A stretch of 64,000 nt of DNA from Vibrio gigantis. GTDB lineage: Bacteria; Pseudomonadota; Gammaproteobacteria; Enterobacterales; Vibrionaceae. The notes under the pieces are model-generated. The model was not told the origin of the DNA and did no database searches. It saw only the letters and a list, made by a program, of their open reading frames with translations. Numbering within the stretch: position 1 is the first letter of the stretch; the number at the start of each line of letters is the position of its first letter. Shown one piece after another: positions 33,159 through 44,900 of the stretch. The position numbers and the translations under genes are program-made. The stretch covers positions 2,046,001 to 2,110,000 of the forward strand of contig NZ_AP025492.1 of the NCBI RefSeq assembly GCF_024347515.1. Direction: 5' to 3'.

Positions 33159-34925
33159 ATGACTATTGATACTTTTGTTGTTCTCGCCTACTTCTTCTTT
33201 TTAATCGCTATTGGTTGGATGTTCCGTAAGTTCACCACGTCGACTAGTGATTACTTCAGAGGGGGCGGCAAAATGTTGTGGTGGATGGTTGGTGCAACTG
33301 CCTTCATGACACAGTTTTCAGCATGGACGTTTACAGGTGCCGCAGGACGCGCGTTCAATGACGGTTTCGTTATTGTAATCCTATTCTTAGCCAATGCTTT
33401 TGGTTACTTCATGAACTATATGTACTTCGCTCCAAAGTTCCGACAACTTCGTGTGGTAACAGCGATCGAAGCTATTCGTCAGCGCTTTGGTAAAACGTCT
33501 GAACAGTTCTTCACATGGGCAGGCATGCCGGACAGCCTTATCTCTGCGGGTATCTGGCTAAACGGTCTAGCTATCTTTGTAGCAGCGGTATTCAACATCC
33601 CAATGGAAGCAACCATTGTGGTAACGGGTATGGTTCTAGTATTGATGGCAGTAACGGGCGGCTCTTGGGCGGTTGTTGCTTCTGATTTCATGCAAATGCT
33701 TGTAATCATGGCCGTGACAATCACTTGTGCGGTTGCAGCTTACTTCCACGGTGGTGGCTTGACTAACATCGTAGCTAACTTCGACGGCGACTTCATGTTA
33801 GGTAACAACCTAAACTACATGAGCATCTTCATCCTTTGGGTAGTGTTCATCTTTGTGAAGCAGTTCGGTGTAATGAACAACAGCATTAACGCTTACCGTT
33901 ACTTATGCGCAAAAGATAGTGAAAACGCACGTAAAGCGGCAGGCCTAGCATGTATCCTTATGGTTGTTGGCCCACTAATTTGGTTCCTACCACCTTGGTA
34001 CGTAAGTGCATTCATGCCTGAGTTCGCTGAGCAATACACGTCAATGGGCGACAAAGCTGGTGATGCTGCTTACCTAGCATTCGTACAGAACGTAATGCCA
34101 GCAGGTATGGTTGGTCTTCTTATGTCAGCAATGTTCGCTGCAACGATGTCTTCTATGGATTCAGGTTTGAACCGTAACGCTGGCATCTTCGTGATGAACT
34201 TCTACAGCCCAATTCTTCGTAAAAACGCGACACAAAAAGAGCTGGTTATTGTAAGTAAGCTAACGACTATCATGATGGGTGTTATCATCATCGCGATTGG
34301 TCTATTCATTAACTCTCTGCGTCACTTGAGCTTGTTCGATATCGTGATGAATGTAGGTGCATTGATTGGCTTCCCAATGCTTATTCCTGTACTACTCGGT
34401 ATGTGGATTCGCAAGACACCTGATTGGGCTGGTTGGTCTACTCTAGTGGTTGGTGGTTTCGTTTCTTACATCTTCGGTATCTCGCTTCAAGCAGAAGACA
34501 TCGAAAACCTATTCGGTCTTGAGACGGCGCTGACCGGACGTGAATGGAGCGACTTGAAAGTTGGTCTAAGCTTAGCAGCTCACGTAGTCTTCACGGGGGG
34601 ATACTTCATCATGACTTCTCGCTTCTACAAAGGCTTAACGCCAGAGCGTGAGAAAGAAGTTGACCAACTATTCACTAACTGGAACACGCCGCTAGTAGCG
34701 GAAGGTGAAGAGCAACAAAACCTAGATACTAAACAGCGCTCAATGCTTGGTAAGCTTATCAGCACAGCAGGTTTCGGTATCCTAGCAATGGCTCTGATTC
34801 CAAACGAACCAACTGGACGCTTATTGTTCCTACTATGTGGTTCGATGGTACTAACCGTTGGTATCCTACTGGTTAACGCGTCTAAAGCTCCAGCTAAGAT
34901 GAGCAATGAGTCAATTGCTAAATAG
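33159..34925 (+). CDS. SSS-family sodium:solute symporter, paralogue (ToaA/ToaB-like)
   Basis: 588 residues, about 13-14 membrane helices, alignable end to end with the symporter at 8298-10070: shared SDYFRGGG, ATAFMTQFSAWTFTGAAG, VTGGSWAV.ASDFMQM and FAATMSSMDSGLNRN. Differences cluster in the loops, for instance around residues 280-300 (SAFMPEFAEQYTSMG versus a longer loop). The two may differ in affinity or substrate (monomer DEH versus oligomers). It has its own operator, so the IS upstream should not cut it off from control. A terminator follows at once. Confidence 0.92.
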   Translation: MTIDTFVVLAYFFFLIAIGWMFRKFTTSTSDYFRGGGKMLWWMVGATAFMTQFSAWTFTGAAGRAFNDGFVIVILFLANAFGYFMNYMYFAPKFRQLRVVTAIEAIRQRFGKTSEQFFTWAGMPDSLISAGIWLNGLAIFVAAVFNIPMEATIVVTGMVLVLMAVTGGSWAVVASDFMQMLVIMAVTITCAVAAYFHGGGLTNIVANFDGDFMLGNNLNYMSIFILWVVFIFVKQFGVMNNSINAYRYLCAKDSENARKAAGLACILMVVGPLIWFLPPWYVSAFMPEFAEQYTSMGDKAGDAAYLAFVQNVMPAGMVGLLMSAMFAATMSSMDSGLNRNAGIFVMNFYSPILRKNATQKELVIVSKLTTIMMGVIIIAIGLFINSLRHLSLFDIVMNVGALIGFPMLIPVLLGMWIRKTPDWAGWSTLVVGGFVSYIFGISLQAEDIENLFGLETALTGREWSDLKVGLSLAAHVVFTGGYFIMTSRFYKGLTPEREKEVDQLFTNWNTPLVAEGEEQQNLDTKQRSMLGKLISTAGFGILAMALIPNEPTGRLLFLLCGSMVLTVGILLVNASKAPAKMSNESIAK

Positions 34926-34946
34926 CTAACAAGCTAAACCAAAATG

Positions 34947-34975
34947 AAGCCCATGTTATTCGATAATATGGGCTT
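34947..34975 (+). terminator. Terminator after second symporter
   Basis: AAGCCCAT/ATGGGCTT stem, continued inward by TTAT/ATAA, followed by TTGTTTG. Confidence 0.85.
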
Positions 34976-35131
34976 TTGTTTGTCTACGATTTATCAAAAT
35001 GAAATATGCAACGCATCTTTATCCATGTTCAAAAATCAATAGAATTACCCGTCTCCAGCCCTCTTTTTATCTTCTTTTGCAACCTTTCCAATGGTTTGAT
35101 CTCTTTATCAGATTGTTTCTGTTACTTTGAT

Positions 35132-35142
35132 TAGTACTACAA
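35132..35142. promoter_or_regulatory. Operator-like site before PheC-like gene
   Basis: TAGTACTACAA, one mismatch to the symporter operator TTGTACTACAA, 18 bases before the ATG at 35161. Confidence 0.5.
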
Positions 35143-35160
35143 ACACAACAGATAATTACA

Positions 35161-35925
35161 ATGAAAAAAACATCCTTATTACTCACTTCCATTGCTCTGG
35201 CAATTTCTGGTGTCGCACAAGCTGACCAGCTAGAAGACATTCAAAAATCAGGTACCCTTCGTGTGGGCACCACCGGCGACTACAAGCCTTTCTCTTACTT
35301 CGACGGTAAAACCTACTCTGGCTATGACATTGATGTCGCACAACACATCGCAGAGCAATTGGGCGTCGAATTACAGATTGTTCGTACCACATGGAAAGAT
35401 CTACTGACCGACCTCGACAGCGACAAATACGACATCGCGATGGGCGGCATTACGCGAAAAATGCAACGCCAGTTAAACGCAGAACAAACTCAGGGCTACA
35501 TGACCTTTGGCAAGTGTTTCTTAGTTGCGAAAGGTAACGCAGAACAGTACGACAGCATTGAGAAAGTAAATCTGTCTTCGGTTCGTGTAGGCGTGAATAT
35601 TGGCGGCACTAACGAGATGTTTGCAGACGCTAACTTGCAAAACGCAAGCTTCACACGTTACGAAAACAACCTAGACGTTCCGCAAGCCGTTGCGGAAGGC
35701 AAAGTTGATGTCATGGTGACAGAAACCCCTGAAGGTTTGTTCTATCAAGTGACCGACGATCGCCTTGAAGCGGCTCGCTGTGAAACACCGTTTACCAACA
35801 GCCAATTCGGTTACTTGATTCCTAAGGGTGAGCAGCGCTTGTTGAACACAGTGAACTTCATTATGGATGAGATGAAATTGAAAGGTGTTGAAGAAGAGTT
35901 TCTGATCCACAACTCTCTGAAATAA
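35161..35925 (+). CDS. Periplasmic family-3 solute-binding protein, cyclohexadienyl dehydratase (PheC)-like
   Basis: 254 residues with a signal peptide (cleavage AQA-DQ, about residue 21) and a type-II periplasmic binding fold. The opening SGTLRVGTTGDYKPFSYFDG and GVNIGGTNEMF resemble PheC-type cyclohexadienyl dehydratases as well as amino-acid-binding proteins; I cannot tell whether it is an enzyme or a binder. No ABC permease or ATPase gene is adjacent, so it does not look like part of a standard importer. The operator-like site 18 bases upstream suggests co-regulation with alginate genes, which is unexpected for a PheC and would fit a uronate- or keto-acid-handling protein. Confidence 0.75.
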   Translation: MKKTSLLLTSIALAISGVAQADQLEDIQKSGTLRVGTTGDYKPFSYFDGKTYSGYDIDVAQHIAEQLGVELQIVRTTWKDLLTDLDSDKYDIAMGGITRKMQRQLNAEQTQGYMTFGKCFLVAKGNAEQYDSIEKVNLSSVRVGVNIGGTNEMFADANLQNASFTRYENNLDVPQAVAEGKVDVMVTETPEGLFYQVTDDRLEAARCETPFTNSQFGYLIPKGEQRLLNTVNFIMDEMKLKGVEEEFLIHNSLK

Positions 35926-35946
35926 CCTTCTATCGTTTTAGATAAA

Positions 35947-35973
35947 AAATAGGCCAGCGTTGCTGGCCTATTT
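35947..35973. terminator. Shared bidirectional terminator, PheC-like gene and giant adhesin
   Basis: 12-bp perfect stem AAATAGGCCAGC/GCTGGCCTATTT with a GTT loop, between convergent genes ending at 35925 and 35996; A/T-runs on both sides. Confidence 0.88.
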
Positions 35974-35995
35974 CGTTGTGGTTTAATGGTTCGCT

Positions 35996-38900
35996 TTAAC
36001 CGTGAGTTATCACATTCTGTTGTACTAACGCATCCAGAATGTCTGACGACATGGTGCCACTTAAGGTTAACTGTGGCGCCAAATCTTCAACCACAATCAC
36101 CTGTTCCGTGGTGCCAACGCCATCCGGGTTGATAGTAAGCTCAATGTCATCCCCGTCCACTTTCGCATCTATCTTCTGCAGCAGCGCTGTCATGTCTAGG
36201 GATGTGTTTTTAAGCTCTGGCAACACTTCTCTCAAGTCAATACTATCCCCTTCCGATAGACTGAAATCGGTAATGGTGTCTTCAACACCATCTTCGATGT
36301 TAAGCCATACGAACGAATCCATACCATCGCCACCGGTTAGAATATCAGAACCTTCGCCGCCAATGAGCGTATCGTTACCGTCACCGCCAACAAGCGTATC
36401 GTCACCTGCACCACCTTCCAGTCGGTCATTACCTGAACCGCCAGTGAGGTCCGTCGCATTAGCACCAGCCAATAACTGAACATCATCAGTTTCCGAAGCC
36501 AAGTTAATATCAACTGCGTTAGAAACAATGTTCAAATTCAGGTCAATGGACGCAGAAGTCGCTGTATCGTTGTTGTCAGTCTCTTCTGAAACCGCCTCAA
36601 CTTTCAGTGTGTAATTACCCGGAGTTTGAGAAAGCCCGACTGCTTGTAAGCTTTCAATTGCATCCGCCGTTGCGACCCAAACACCGCCGCCGAGATCCGT
36701 CACAGAACCAGCTGCACTGGTAATTTGAGCGCCAGCAGGCACATCACTGATATGCAGCGTTAGCTCTTCTGTAATGTCTGTTAAGGCCGCGATAATCCCA
36801 ACCAAAGGAATGCCACTCGCACTGACAGACTGACTCGCAGTAATATTTCTAACGTAGTTAGTCGCACTATCGATAGACAGGGTCGGTGCATTCGCCACTG
36901 GCGTCACCGCGATGTTGTAAACCACAGGTGCTGTCTCTATCGCAATACCTGAAGGGTTGCCGCTATCTTTGGCGATAACTTCTAATCCAATGCTACTGGT
37001 TGGAGATAGACTCGCATCAAGGAAAACACCATTTGGACTGGTTGGCGTATCAATCAACGCATTCAGGTCGCTCAATGTCCCCACTAAGATAACTGAACCC
37101 GTGTTGTTGCCGTTAACAACAACCGTCGTCACTGCCGGAAGCGATACATTCAATGTGCCGTAATCTACCGTCAGCGTGACTGTCATTAAGTCATCAGAAA
37201 ATGCATCTACATAATCAGGGTCACTGACATTGATACCACTCAACAGTTGACCAGTATCCTCATCGATAAGAGTGGTGACACTGTCACCATCAATGACAGG
37301 CGTATCGTTCACTCCGTCAACGATCGCAGTGATCTCTGCCGTATCCGTTAGGAAATCATTAGCGCCGTTGGTAGTACCATCATCCTCTACGGTATAGGTG
37401 AACTTGACGTTACCGTTGTACTCATCAGCAGCCGTAAATACCCAGTAAGGGCCAGTAATCATAGCGTCATCAGCACCACCTACGTTCTCGAAACGCTGTA
37501 GCTGGCCTTGACCTTCATCGAGCACCAGATTAGTCACGCTAATCGTGTCATTTTCCGGATCACTCGTTGCAGCAATTAAATCCCCCTCTTTGATGATCAA
37601 CTGCCCTTCTTCAAGGATATTCCCTAAGTCGATGTCCGTTGCCACTGGCTGGTCATTCACTTCAGTAACCACAAGGCTGATTTCAGCGTTGTCAGTTAAG
37701 AAATCATCTACACCGTTGGTGGTACCGTCATCAATAATGTCGTAATTGAACTTCACATCGCCATTAAAATCATTGGCTGCAGTGAAAATCCAGAACGGTC
37801 CAGTAATCGCAGCGTCATCAACACCACCAGCGTTTTCAAAGCGCGTTAGCTGACCTTGCCCTTGTGTAATAGTGACACCAGTTACAGTGAGGTTATGATT
37901 TTCTAGATCAGAACTCGCTGCAATCAAGTCTCCTTCCACTATCACTATTTGACCATCTTCAGTAATCGAACCTAAATCAATATCAGTCGCCACAGGAGCG
38001 TCATTCACTTCTGTTACTTTAATGGTGAAAGTAGTTTGGTTGGTCTGAGCTGTATTAGGATCGCCCGCGTCAATCAAGCCGTTATTACCGCCGTCGTCGA
38101 GCGTTGCATTGATCGTGACTAAACCGCTCTGGTTAAGGTAATTCTGCTCTGGATCTGGTTTGAAAGTCACTGCGCCATTGGTTAATGCGGTATTGATGTC
38201 GGCTTCTTTACCCGTAATCACCAATGTACCGTCAGGTTGCAATACAAACGTCACGTCTGGTGAACTCGTAAACTCAAACACGCCTTGTGCTCCCGGCAGT
38301 GTTTGATCCACTTGCAACGTAAGAACATACGGCGCGTCTGGGTTGTCAAAATTAGCGTCAACATCATAGATACTAAAGTTGTCGATAGCGATGCTAATAT
38401 CTTCAGGCGTTTCAATGTTGGTCACATTCACAAACGTCGGTTGATCGTTAATTGGATCAATGACTAAATCAACATCAAAGCTGGTTGGCGTACCTAAATA
38501 TTCAGTATTGTCAGCATCAGTATCTACCGAGCGAACAGTAATTTGTAATGGCCCATTAATGCCAAGTACATTGCCCGCACCGCTGTTATGTTCACCTGAG
38601 TTAAACACGATCTTATCTAACGACTGAGCCAAGACATCAAGTGTCCATAGCTGAGTCACCGGATCGTAGCTCGCTAAGGTTGTGCCGTCAGGGTAGAAAA
38701 TAGAAGCATCTTGAGGCACGCCGGCCACTTCAACGCGAAGTGTTTCTGGCGCGTTTTCGCTATACGTCCCGCTTCCTGTTACCGACAGTTCTTTATCCAA
38801 AATCGTCGCATTGATTTCGATATCAATGTTTTGGCCTTCGTTACCTGTAACAGAGTCAGTTGGGTTGGTATCAACATCATCGCCCACAGGAAGCACATGG

Positions 38901-41900
38901 ACTTCAAAGCTCGGCAACGTGCCTGCATTTGTAGGAACACCTAACAAAGATTCTTGAGTAAAGACTTCGACACCAAACTCAAAGGTACCACTGAAATCTT
39001 TCGGTGGCAGAACAGAGACCTCACTTAGATCAAATGACGTCGACACGCTAGGCGGTAATTGGACACTCCAAACTCCGCCACCATTATTCTTCACTGTAAA
39101 GTCTGAATTGTTGTCGACTCGGAATTGGAAACCATCCGGCACGTCAGTAAATTTAATGGAAACAAAGGATTCTGAACCATCTAAATCTGTCAAACCAATT
39201 GAGATCGGGCTAGTTCCAGACAACGAGATTTCTTGATCTTCGCTACCCGTAATTTCGATAACATCAGGGTCACTACCCGGCCCTGTGACGAGAACATCAT
39301 CCACGACAGGGACCACTTCAAAGTTCGCACTTGTAGAGAAGGTGTCCGTGTCAGTTGTGCTGCCAACAGGAGACGAGGCGTCATTGTAGGTAGCTGTATC
39401 GGTAATCGTCCCGTTAACATTAACTTGTACCTGATTAATATCGTTACCCGTTGGGTAATTAAGTGCAGGGCGGAACAAGACGTCATCGAGAGCACCTGCG
39501 CTGATCTCCGCTTCATCGAAGGTCACCGTTGTGCCAAGAGATACACCTGCGTTGGTGTAAAATGCACCGACACTTGTGTCATCCAAAGTCAGCGTGATAG
39601 AAGTGAATTTTTCGTCACCACCTTCAATCCCACTGACTTGGTCAGTAATGGTTGAGCTAAAATCAAGCTGAATGTAGGTATCTTCATAGCCCACCGGATC
39701 TTGTCCAGCTTGACCATCGGTATCGACAGGGTTAAACGAATCGTCCAGAGAACCAACAACCGTAACATCGAAATCTGGATTGCCCTCAACATCAGGAGCA
39801 ACTTTGATAACAACATCAGTCACCAAGGTTTTCTCATCACCAGACTGTGTATCTTTAGTCACGATGGTGATTGGTAATCTAAAGTCGCCAGAATAGTCAG
39901 CAGGCAAGTTTAGCAGCAGGCCAGAGAAGTCTGTTGGAACCCCCTGCTCGACGGTTGTTTCGAATACATACTTCCCGTTTACGAAGTCAACATCACTGCC
40001 GCCTCCTAAACTGATTGGGAAAGTGTCGCCTGGGGGAATGGTTACCGAGTCGTCAATAATGATCGTCACTTGATCTGTTGAAGCATCTTCGCCAGAGAAA
40101 GTAATCAAACTATTTAGCGCAGATCCTAAGTCTAGCTGTGTGTCTTCTATAGCATCGACAACGCTGTCTGGTACCATCGTAATATCTGCAGCCACCTCAT
40201 TCCCGCCAACAAGCACTTCTGGGAACGATAGATTTACTTCACCTTCCCTTTGAACAACAGGGGATGACTCAATTTCAACACCATCACCGCGATCAACCAC
40301 TGTACTAAAGATGGTCATCTTGATGTCATTGAACACACCAGAGGTGCCTGATAGAGGTGGAAAAGCAAGACCGTTCGGTGCACTGATGCTAAACAGATCT
40401 TCATTGGTTACAACCCAACGACCATTACCTTCATAAGCAGCTCCAATAACAAGCAACTGATTGAGCACATCATCTGATAGCGCCGAGTCGTCCACGTTTG
40501 TTAATTGGATAACTAACTGGTCCACTTCTTCGATAGCAGACGAAGCATCTGTTTCTTGGTAACGAATGACGAATTCATCCGTAACCGAGGTATTATCGCT
40601 ATTGGTCGTGAACTTAAGCACGCCAGTATTTGCATCTGCAACTACGGTTGCTAGTGCCCCTGTCCCTGCAACATCATCGACAATAAGTTTGTTATTGGCA
40701 TCTTCTGGTTCAACCACAGGTCGCACAACAACATTAACCGTGCCAGAGACCGTCGCAGTCGCAATACCCTGACCAGGGTTGCCAGAATCAACGTATTCAT
40801 GATCGCGTTCTTCGACTTTTACCTCAGTGCTCAGTGTAAAATCAGCACTAGAATCAGCCGGAGGTGTCATTTGAATAAAGTTATTTGCTAATGCAATTTG
40901 GGTAAACTGTTCTGGCGTTTGATTACTGTCTTTCGGCGTAATAGTTAACGTACCAGCACCATCGTCTACAACTTTCACATCACCGTTTACGGCAACCGTT
41001 ACCCCTGATGGAATGTTCGATATTTTTATCTCGGTGAAATGTTCATCAGAATCAATATAAGAAACGCCCTCTGGATGCCAATCGATATTGATTACTGAAT
41101 CTTCATTGCCATTGGTCGTGTTGACGTAACCCGTTAATGTGTCGATCCTTGGTTCGACTAGTACTCGAACTTCTTGGTCGAACGTTAAGGTATGACCATC
41201 GTTTTCGGTCACTATCACTTGACCTTGAATGTGGATATTCTCTGTCGATGAGTCGACAGGTCTGATGCGAATACCTGAGGTTTTACCCGCCTCTGTAATG
41301 TTCGCTTCGTAGATAGGTTTAGATAAATCAGGGCTACCGCCCGGCCCTGTTTCGTAACCAACAAAGTTAAGGTCGATCACCGTACCGTCGCCATCTTCGA
41401 GAATCACGCCATCTGGAATCCCCGAAAGGATAACCGTTATGGATTCTGAACCATCATCTGGCAAGGGGGTTTGATCTACAGCTGTCGGATCCGGTCTTCT
41501 CTCCCCAGACAATACTGTGAAATCCAGCTCAGCAAAGCTATCACCGTTTTGACTCTCTTGAATCGTGGTTTGAACACCAGAGGTTGTGCCATCGGTAATT
41601 GCAGTCCAAGCAGTACCATCGGTACCACCATAAGGAACATCCGCAACACCTTTAACCTCAACATTAACCGTTTTAGTCCCTAGGATTTCTTCATCGACTT
41701 GCGCACCTGTAGAGAGGTTAGCAGTATCTTTGACCACACCCGTTACATCAAAGGTAAAATCCACGTTGCTGTGTTCGGTCGGTATCACTTCAATTTTTGC
41801 TAAGTCAGCATAAGCAACCTCTTGATAAACAATACCGTTAACAGTCACCGTGTCGATGGTTACATTGCTATCAGTACTGCTAAGCACAGCACCTTCGGTA

Positions 41901-44900
41901 ATATTGCTGATACGAACAAACAGTTCTTCAGAACCATCAGTATCCACAGAACCAGTCATGGTGATGACTTCGTCTAACGTGAATGCGTCTTTGTTGTCCA
42001 AAGGACCAATGTAATCAGGGTTATCGATATTATCTTCGTTGATCTTGATACGACTCACACTGAACTTGCCCGGATCGGCGTCAGCAGTCACATCAATAAT
42101 GATATTTTGTTCGACAGAGCGAGCGGTCGTTTTATCTACCCCACCGTTACCTGAATCATCGTATGGGTTAAGCGTTTCTTCAGTAATCGCTGTCGCTTTA
42201 AACTCAATTTGCCCAGAGAAGTTATCAATAGGGTTAACTACGGTGCTATTGATATCAGCAGATGCGATGATATAAACACCATTAACTGGCGTAAGCACTG
42301 TGCCATTTTGGTCAAGCAGCTCAAACTTCCCGTCGCCTTGAACAGCTTCAAGCTCATAGGTAATGGTTTCAGTTTGGCTGTTATCTTGCGACTCTGCATT
42401 CAGCTGCAACGTAACGCTATCTTCATCTTCATTAACTTGATATTGATACGTACTGTTGGCGTCATCCCACGTTGCAATATCCGCAACCGCTTCAATCTCA
42501 ATTCTGAAGTTTGAATTGACGGTGTGATCTGTGCTGCCATTTTTCTCAATTTCAAGCTCATAACGAACTCGCCCACCAGTTTCATCCGAACTAGCGTGTT
42601 GGTCCGGAACAAAGAACAAGTTGTCTATCGTCGCGATAGTTTGTCTCGGTTCATTCGGATTAGGAGCAAAGCTTTGTTCAAGTTGAGGAGGACCAAATAT
42701 AATGCTCCCATTTGGCTCAGGCACTAATTCAATGTACTGAGAGCTAGTACCATCCAAGTAATAAAACGTACCTTGGTGACTGTCACCTCCGTTCGGGCTT
42801 TTAATCGTCAACTGCCCAATAGATTCAGCGTTATCTTGGTCATAAAGACTAACTTGCAGCGCAACTTGCGCTGGTGCATCAGGCAAACCACTTTGGTTAT
42901 CTTGAACATTCTCAAGAGTCGGCTCATCACCTGTTGCATAAGGTATGGTTGAGTCTCTACCCGCATCCTCGAAGGTCGTCACTTTCAGAGCGATTCTTGT
43001 AGAGTCCCTATCAGTAATCGTGATATCTAGCGGTGTTTCAGAGGTGTCTAAATCGCCATCCGTCGCGATCACGTTAATCGAGAAGTCGATGGTATCAAGA
43101 CCGTCATGATCTAGATAACCATTAGCTCTGAATTCAACCTCGCCATCTGAGTTGATACGTAATCGACCAAGCTGACGAGTATCAGCTCCTCCATTCGTCT
43201 GCTCGTAGACTCGAACCACTTGGCTGCCACTATTTAAATCTAAGCCGCTGCTGTATGGCCCGCTGTTCCCAGCACGGAAAACAATATCAGCACCATTACT
43301 TGAAATCCCTTCAATTCGGCTCAGTACCGCGCCATCAGCACCAACATCCGTCGCACTGGCAAACATATCGACTTTAGAACCATCGTAGTTCTGACCTTCA
43401 AGACGAGTAATCGACTGAGTTGTTAGCAATGGAACATCATCCGTCACGGTGATTGTCAGATCGATCGCGTTTGATTGGTCTTGGTCAAAATCTTCAGCCA
43501 CAACTGAGAAACCAAGTTCGATGTTGTTCTCATCGGCACCATCAGGGTGTTTAAGGGGTTTAAACAGTTCAAACTGATAGCTGTTATCCGAGGTATCGAA
43601 AATAATCTCAAACACCGCTTCATTACTCGTCACGGTTTGAGCAACATAGGTAAATGTTGTACCGACCTGTGAAACAGCTAACCACTCTAAGCCTTCTCCA
43701 TCGGAAGTTAAGCCAGCCAGAACCAAGTCTTCATCAACCAGTTCATACTTCACTACGCCATCGGCACCTTCATCGACGGTGAACAGTCCGTTGATGATGG
43801 TGTCTTCCGCTTGATCCGACCCAATACCTGTAAGATCGTCTTCATCAACAACCGTTTCACCGGTCGGAGCGGTCATCACAGGCACATCATCTAGCACCTC
43901 TATTGGCAATACATATTGGTTAGAATCATCGCCATCACCGTCAACGGCAACAACATCAAATGGTATTGTTAATGTATCGAGGTTACTCGGTGTCGTAGCG
44001 TGATTGAGAGGGCCAAGCAAGGTAAAGGTGTAAGCACCATCATCAGTCAACACTAATGTGAAAATTGGCGTTCCACTTGAGTCGGTTGCACCTTGGTAGG
44101 TAGTCGTATTAGCAGCACCGGTAATTTCGGTGATCTTAATACCTTCACTCCCCGACGATAGCGTTGCTTCCAGCGTTGAGATATTACGCAGCTCGTAAAC
44201 CTCAACTTGGTCTGCACCTTCTGTGGTTACAAACGACCCCGTCGCTTGTGCCAGAGTGCCTAAATCATCTTCATCAACCACAAACGTACTTGCAACAGTT
44301 GTATCAGTAATGGTTGGCACATCATCAGTAATGGTCACCGTTAGCGGTTTCATTGCTGAATCAGTATTATCTTTGTCGACAGCGATAACTGGCAAGGTGA
44401 AAACTTGATCGTTATTACCCTGAACTGGCAGATGATCTAACTCTTCCAACAAGGTGAATGTGTACTCTCCTAGAGCCACGCTGCTAAACGTGATGGTGAA
44501 GATATCCGTTTGGACACCGCCGCTCTCAATGTAACCAATATAATTATCGCTGTTCAGAGGATCTTCTTTTAGCTGAACCACCAAACCATCCGCTTTCAGA
44601 TCGCCAGATGTGTTGAACTGAGTAGTATCAATACGGAAGTGGCTCACATCATCACTTCCTGCTGTGAAAGTAATGGTTTCAGTTTGGCTCACAGGTAAGC
44701 CAGGTGAAGAGCCGTCGACCAGATTCGCTTCTTCCAATGCAACCGTTGGTACTGTGTCTATTACTGGTGGAGCACCATCTGCAATAGTCAGCGTCACTGT
44801 TGAAGTGACAATATCGCCATCTTTATCTTCCGATGTCACCGTAATGGTCTTAACAATGTCACCACCAGAATGATCGAGGTTGCGTTTAGGCTCGAAACGT

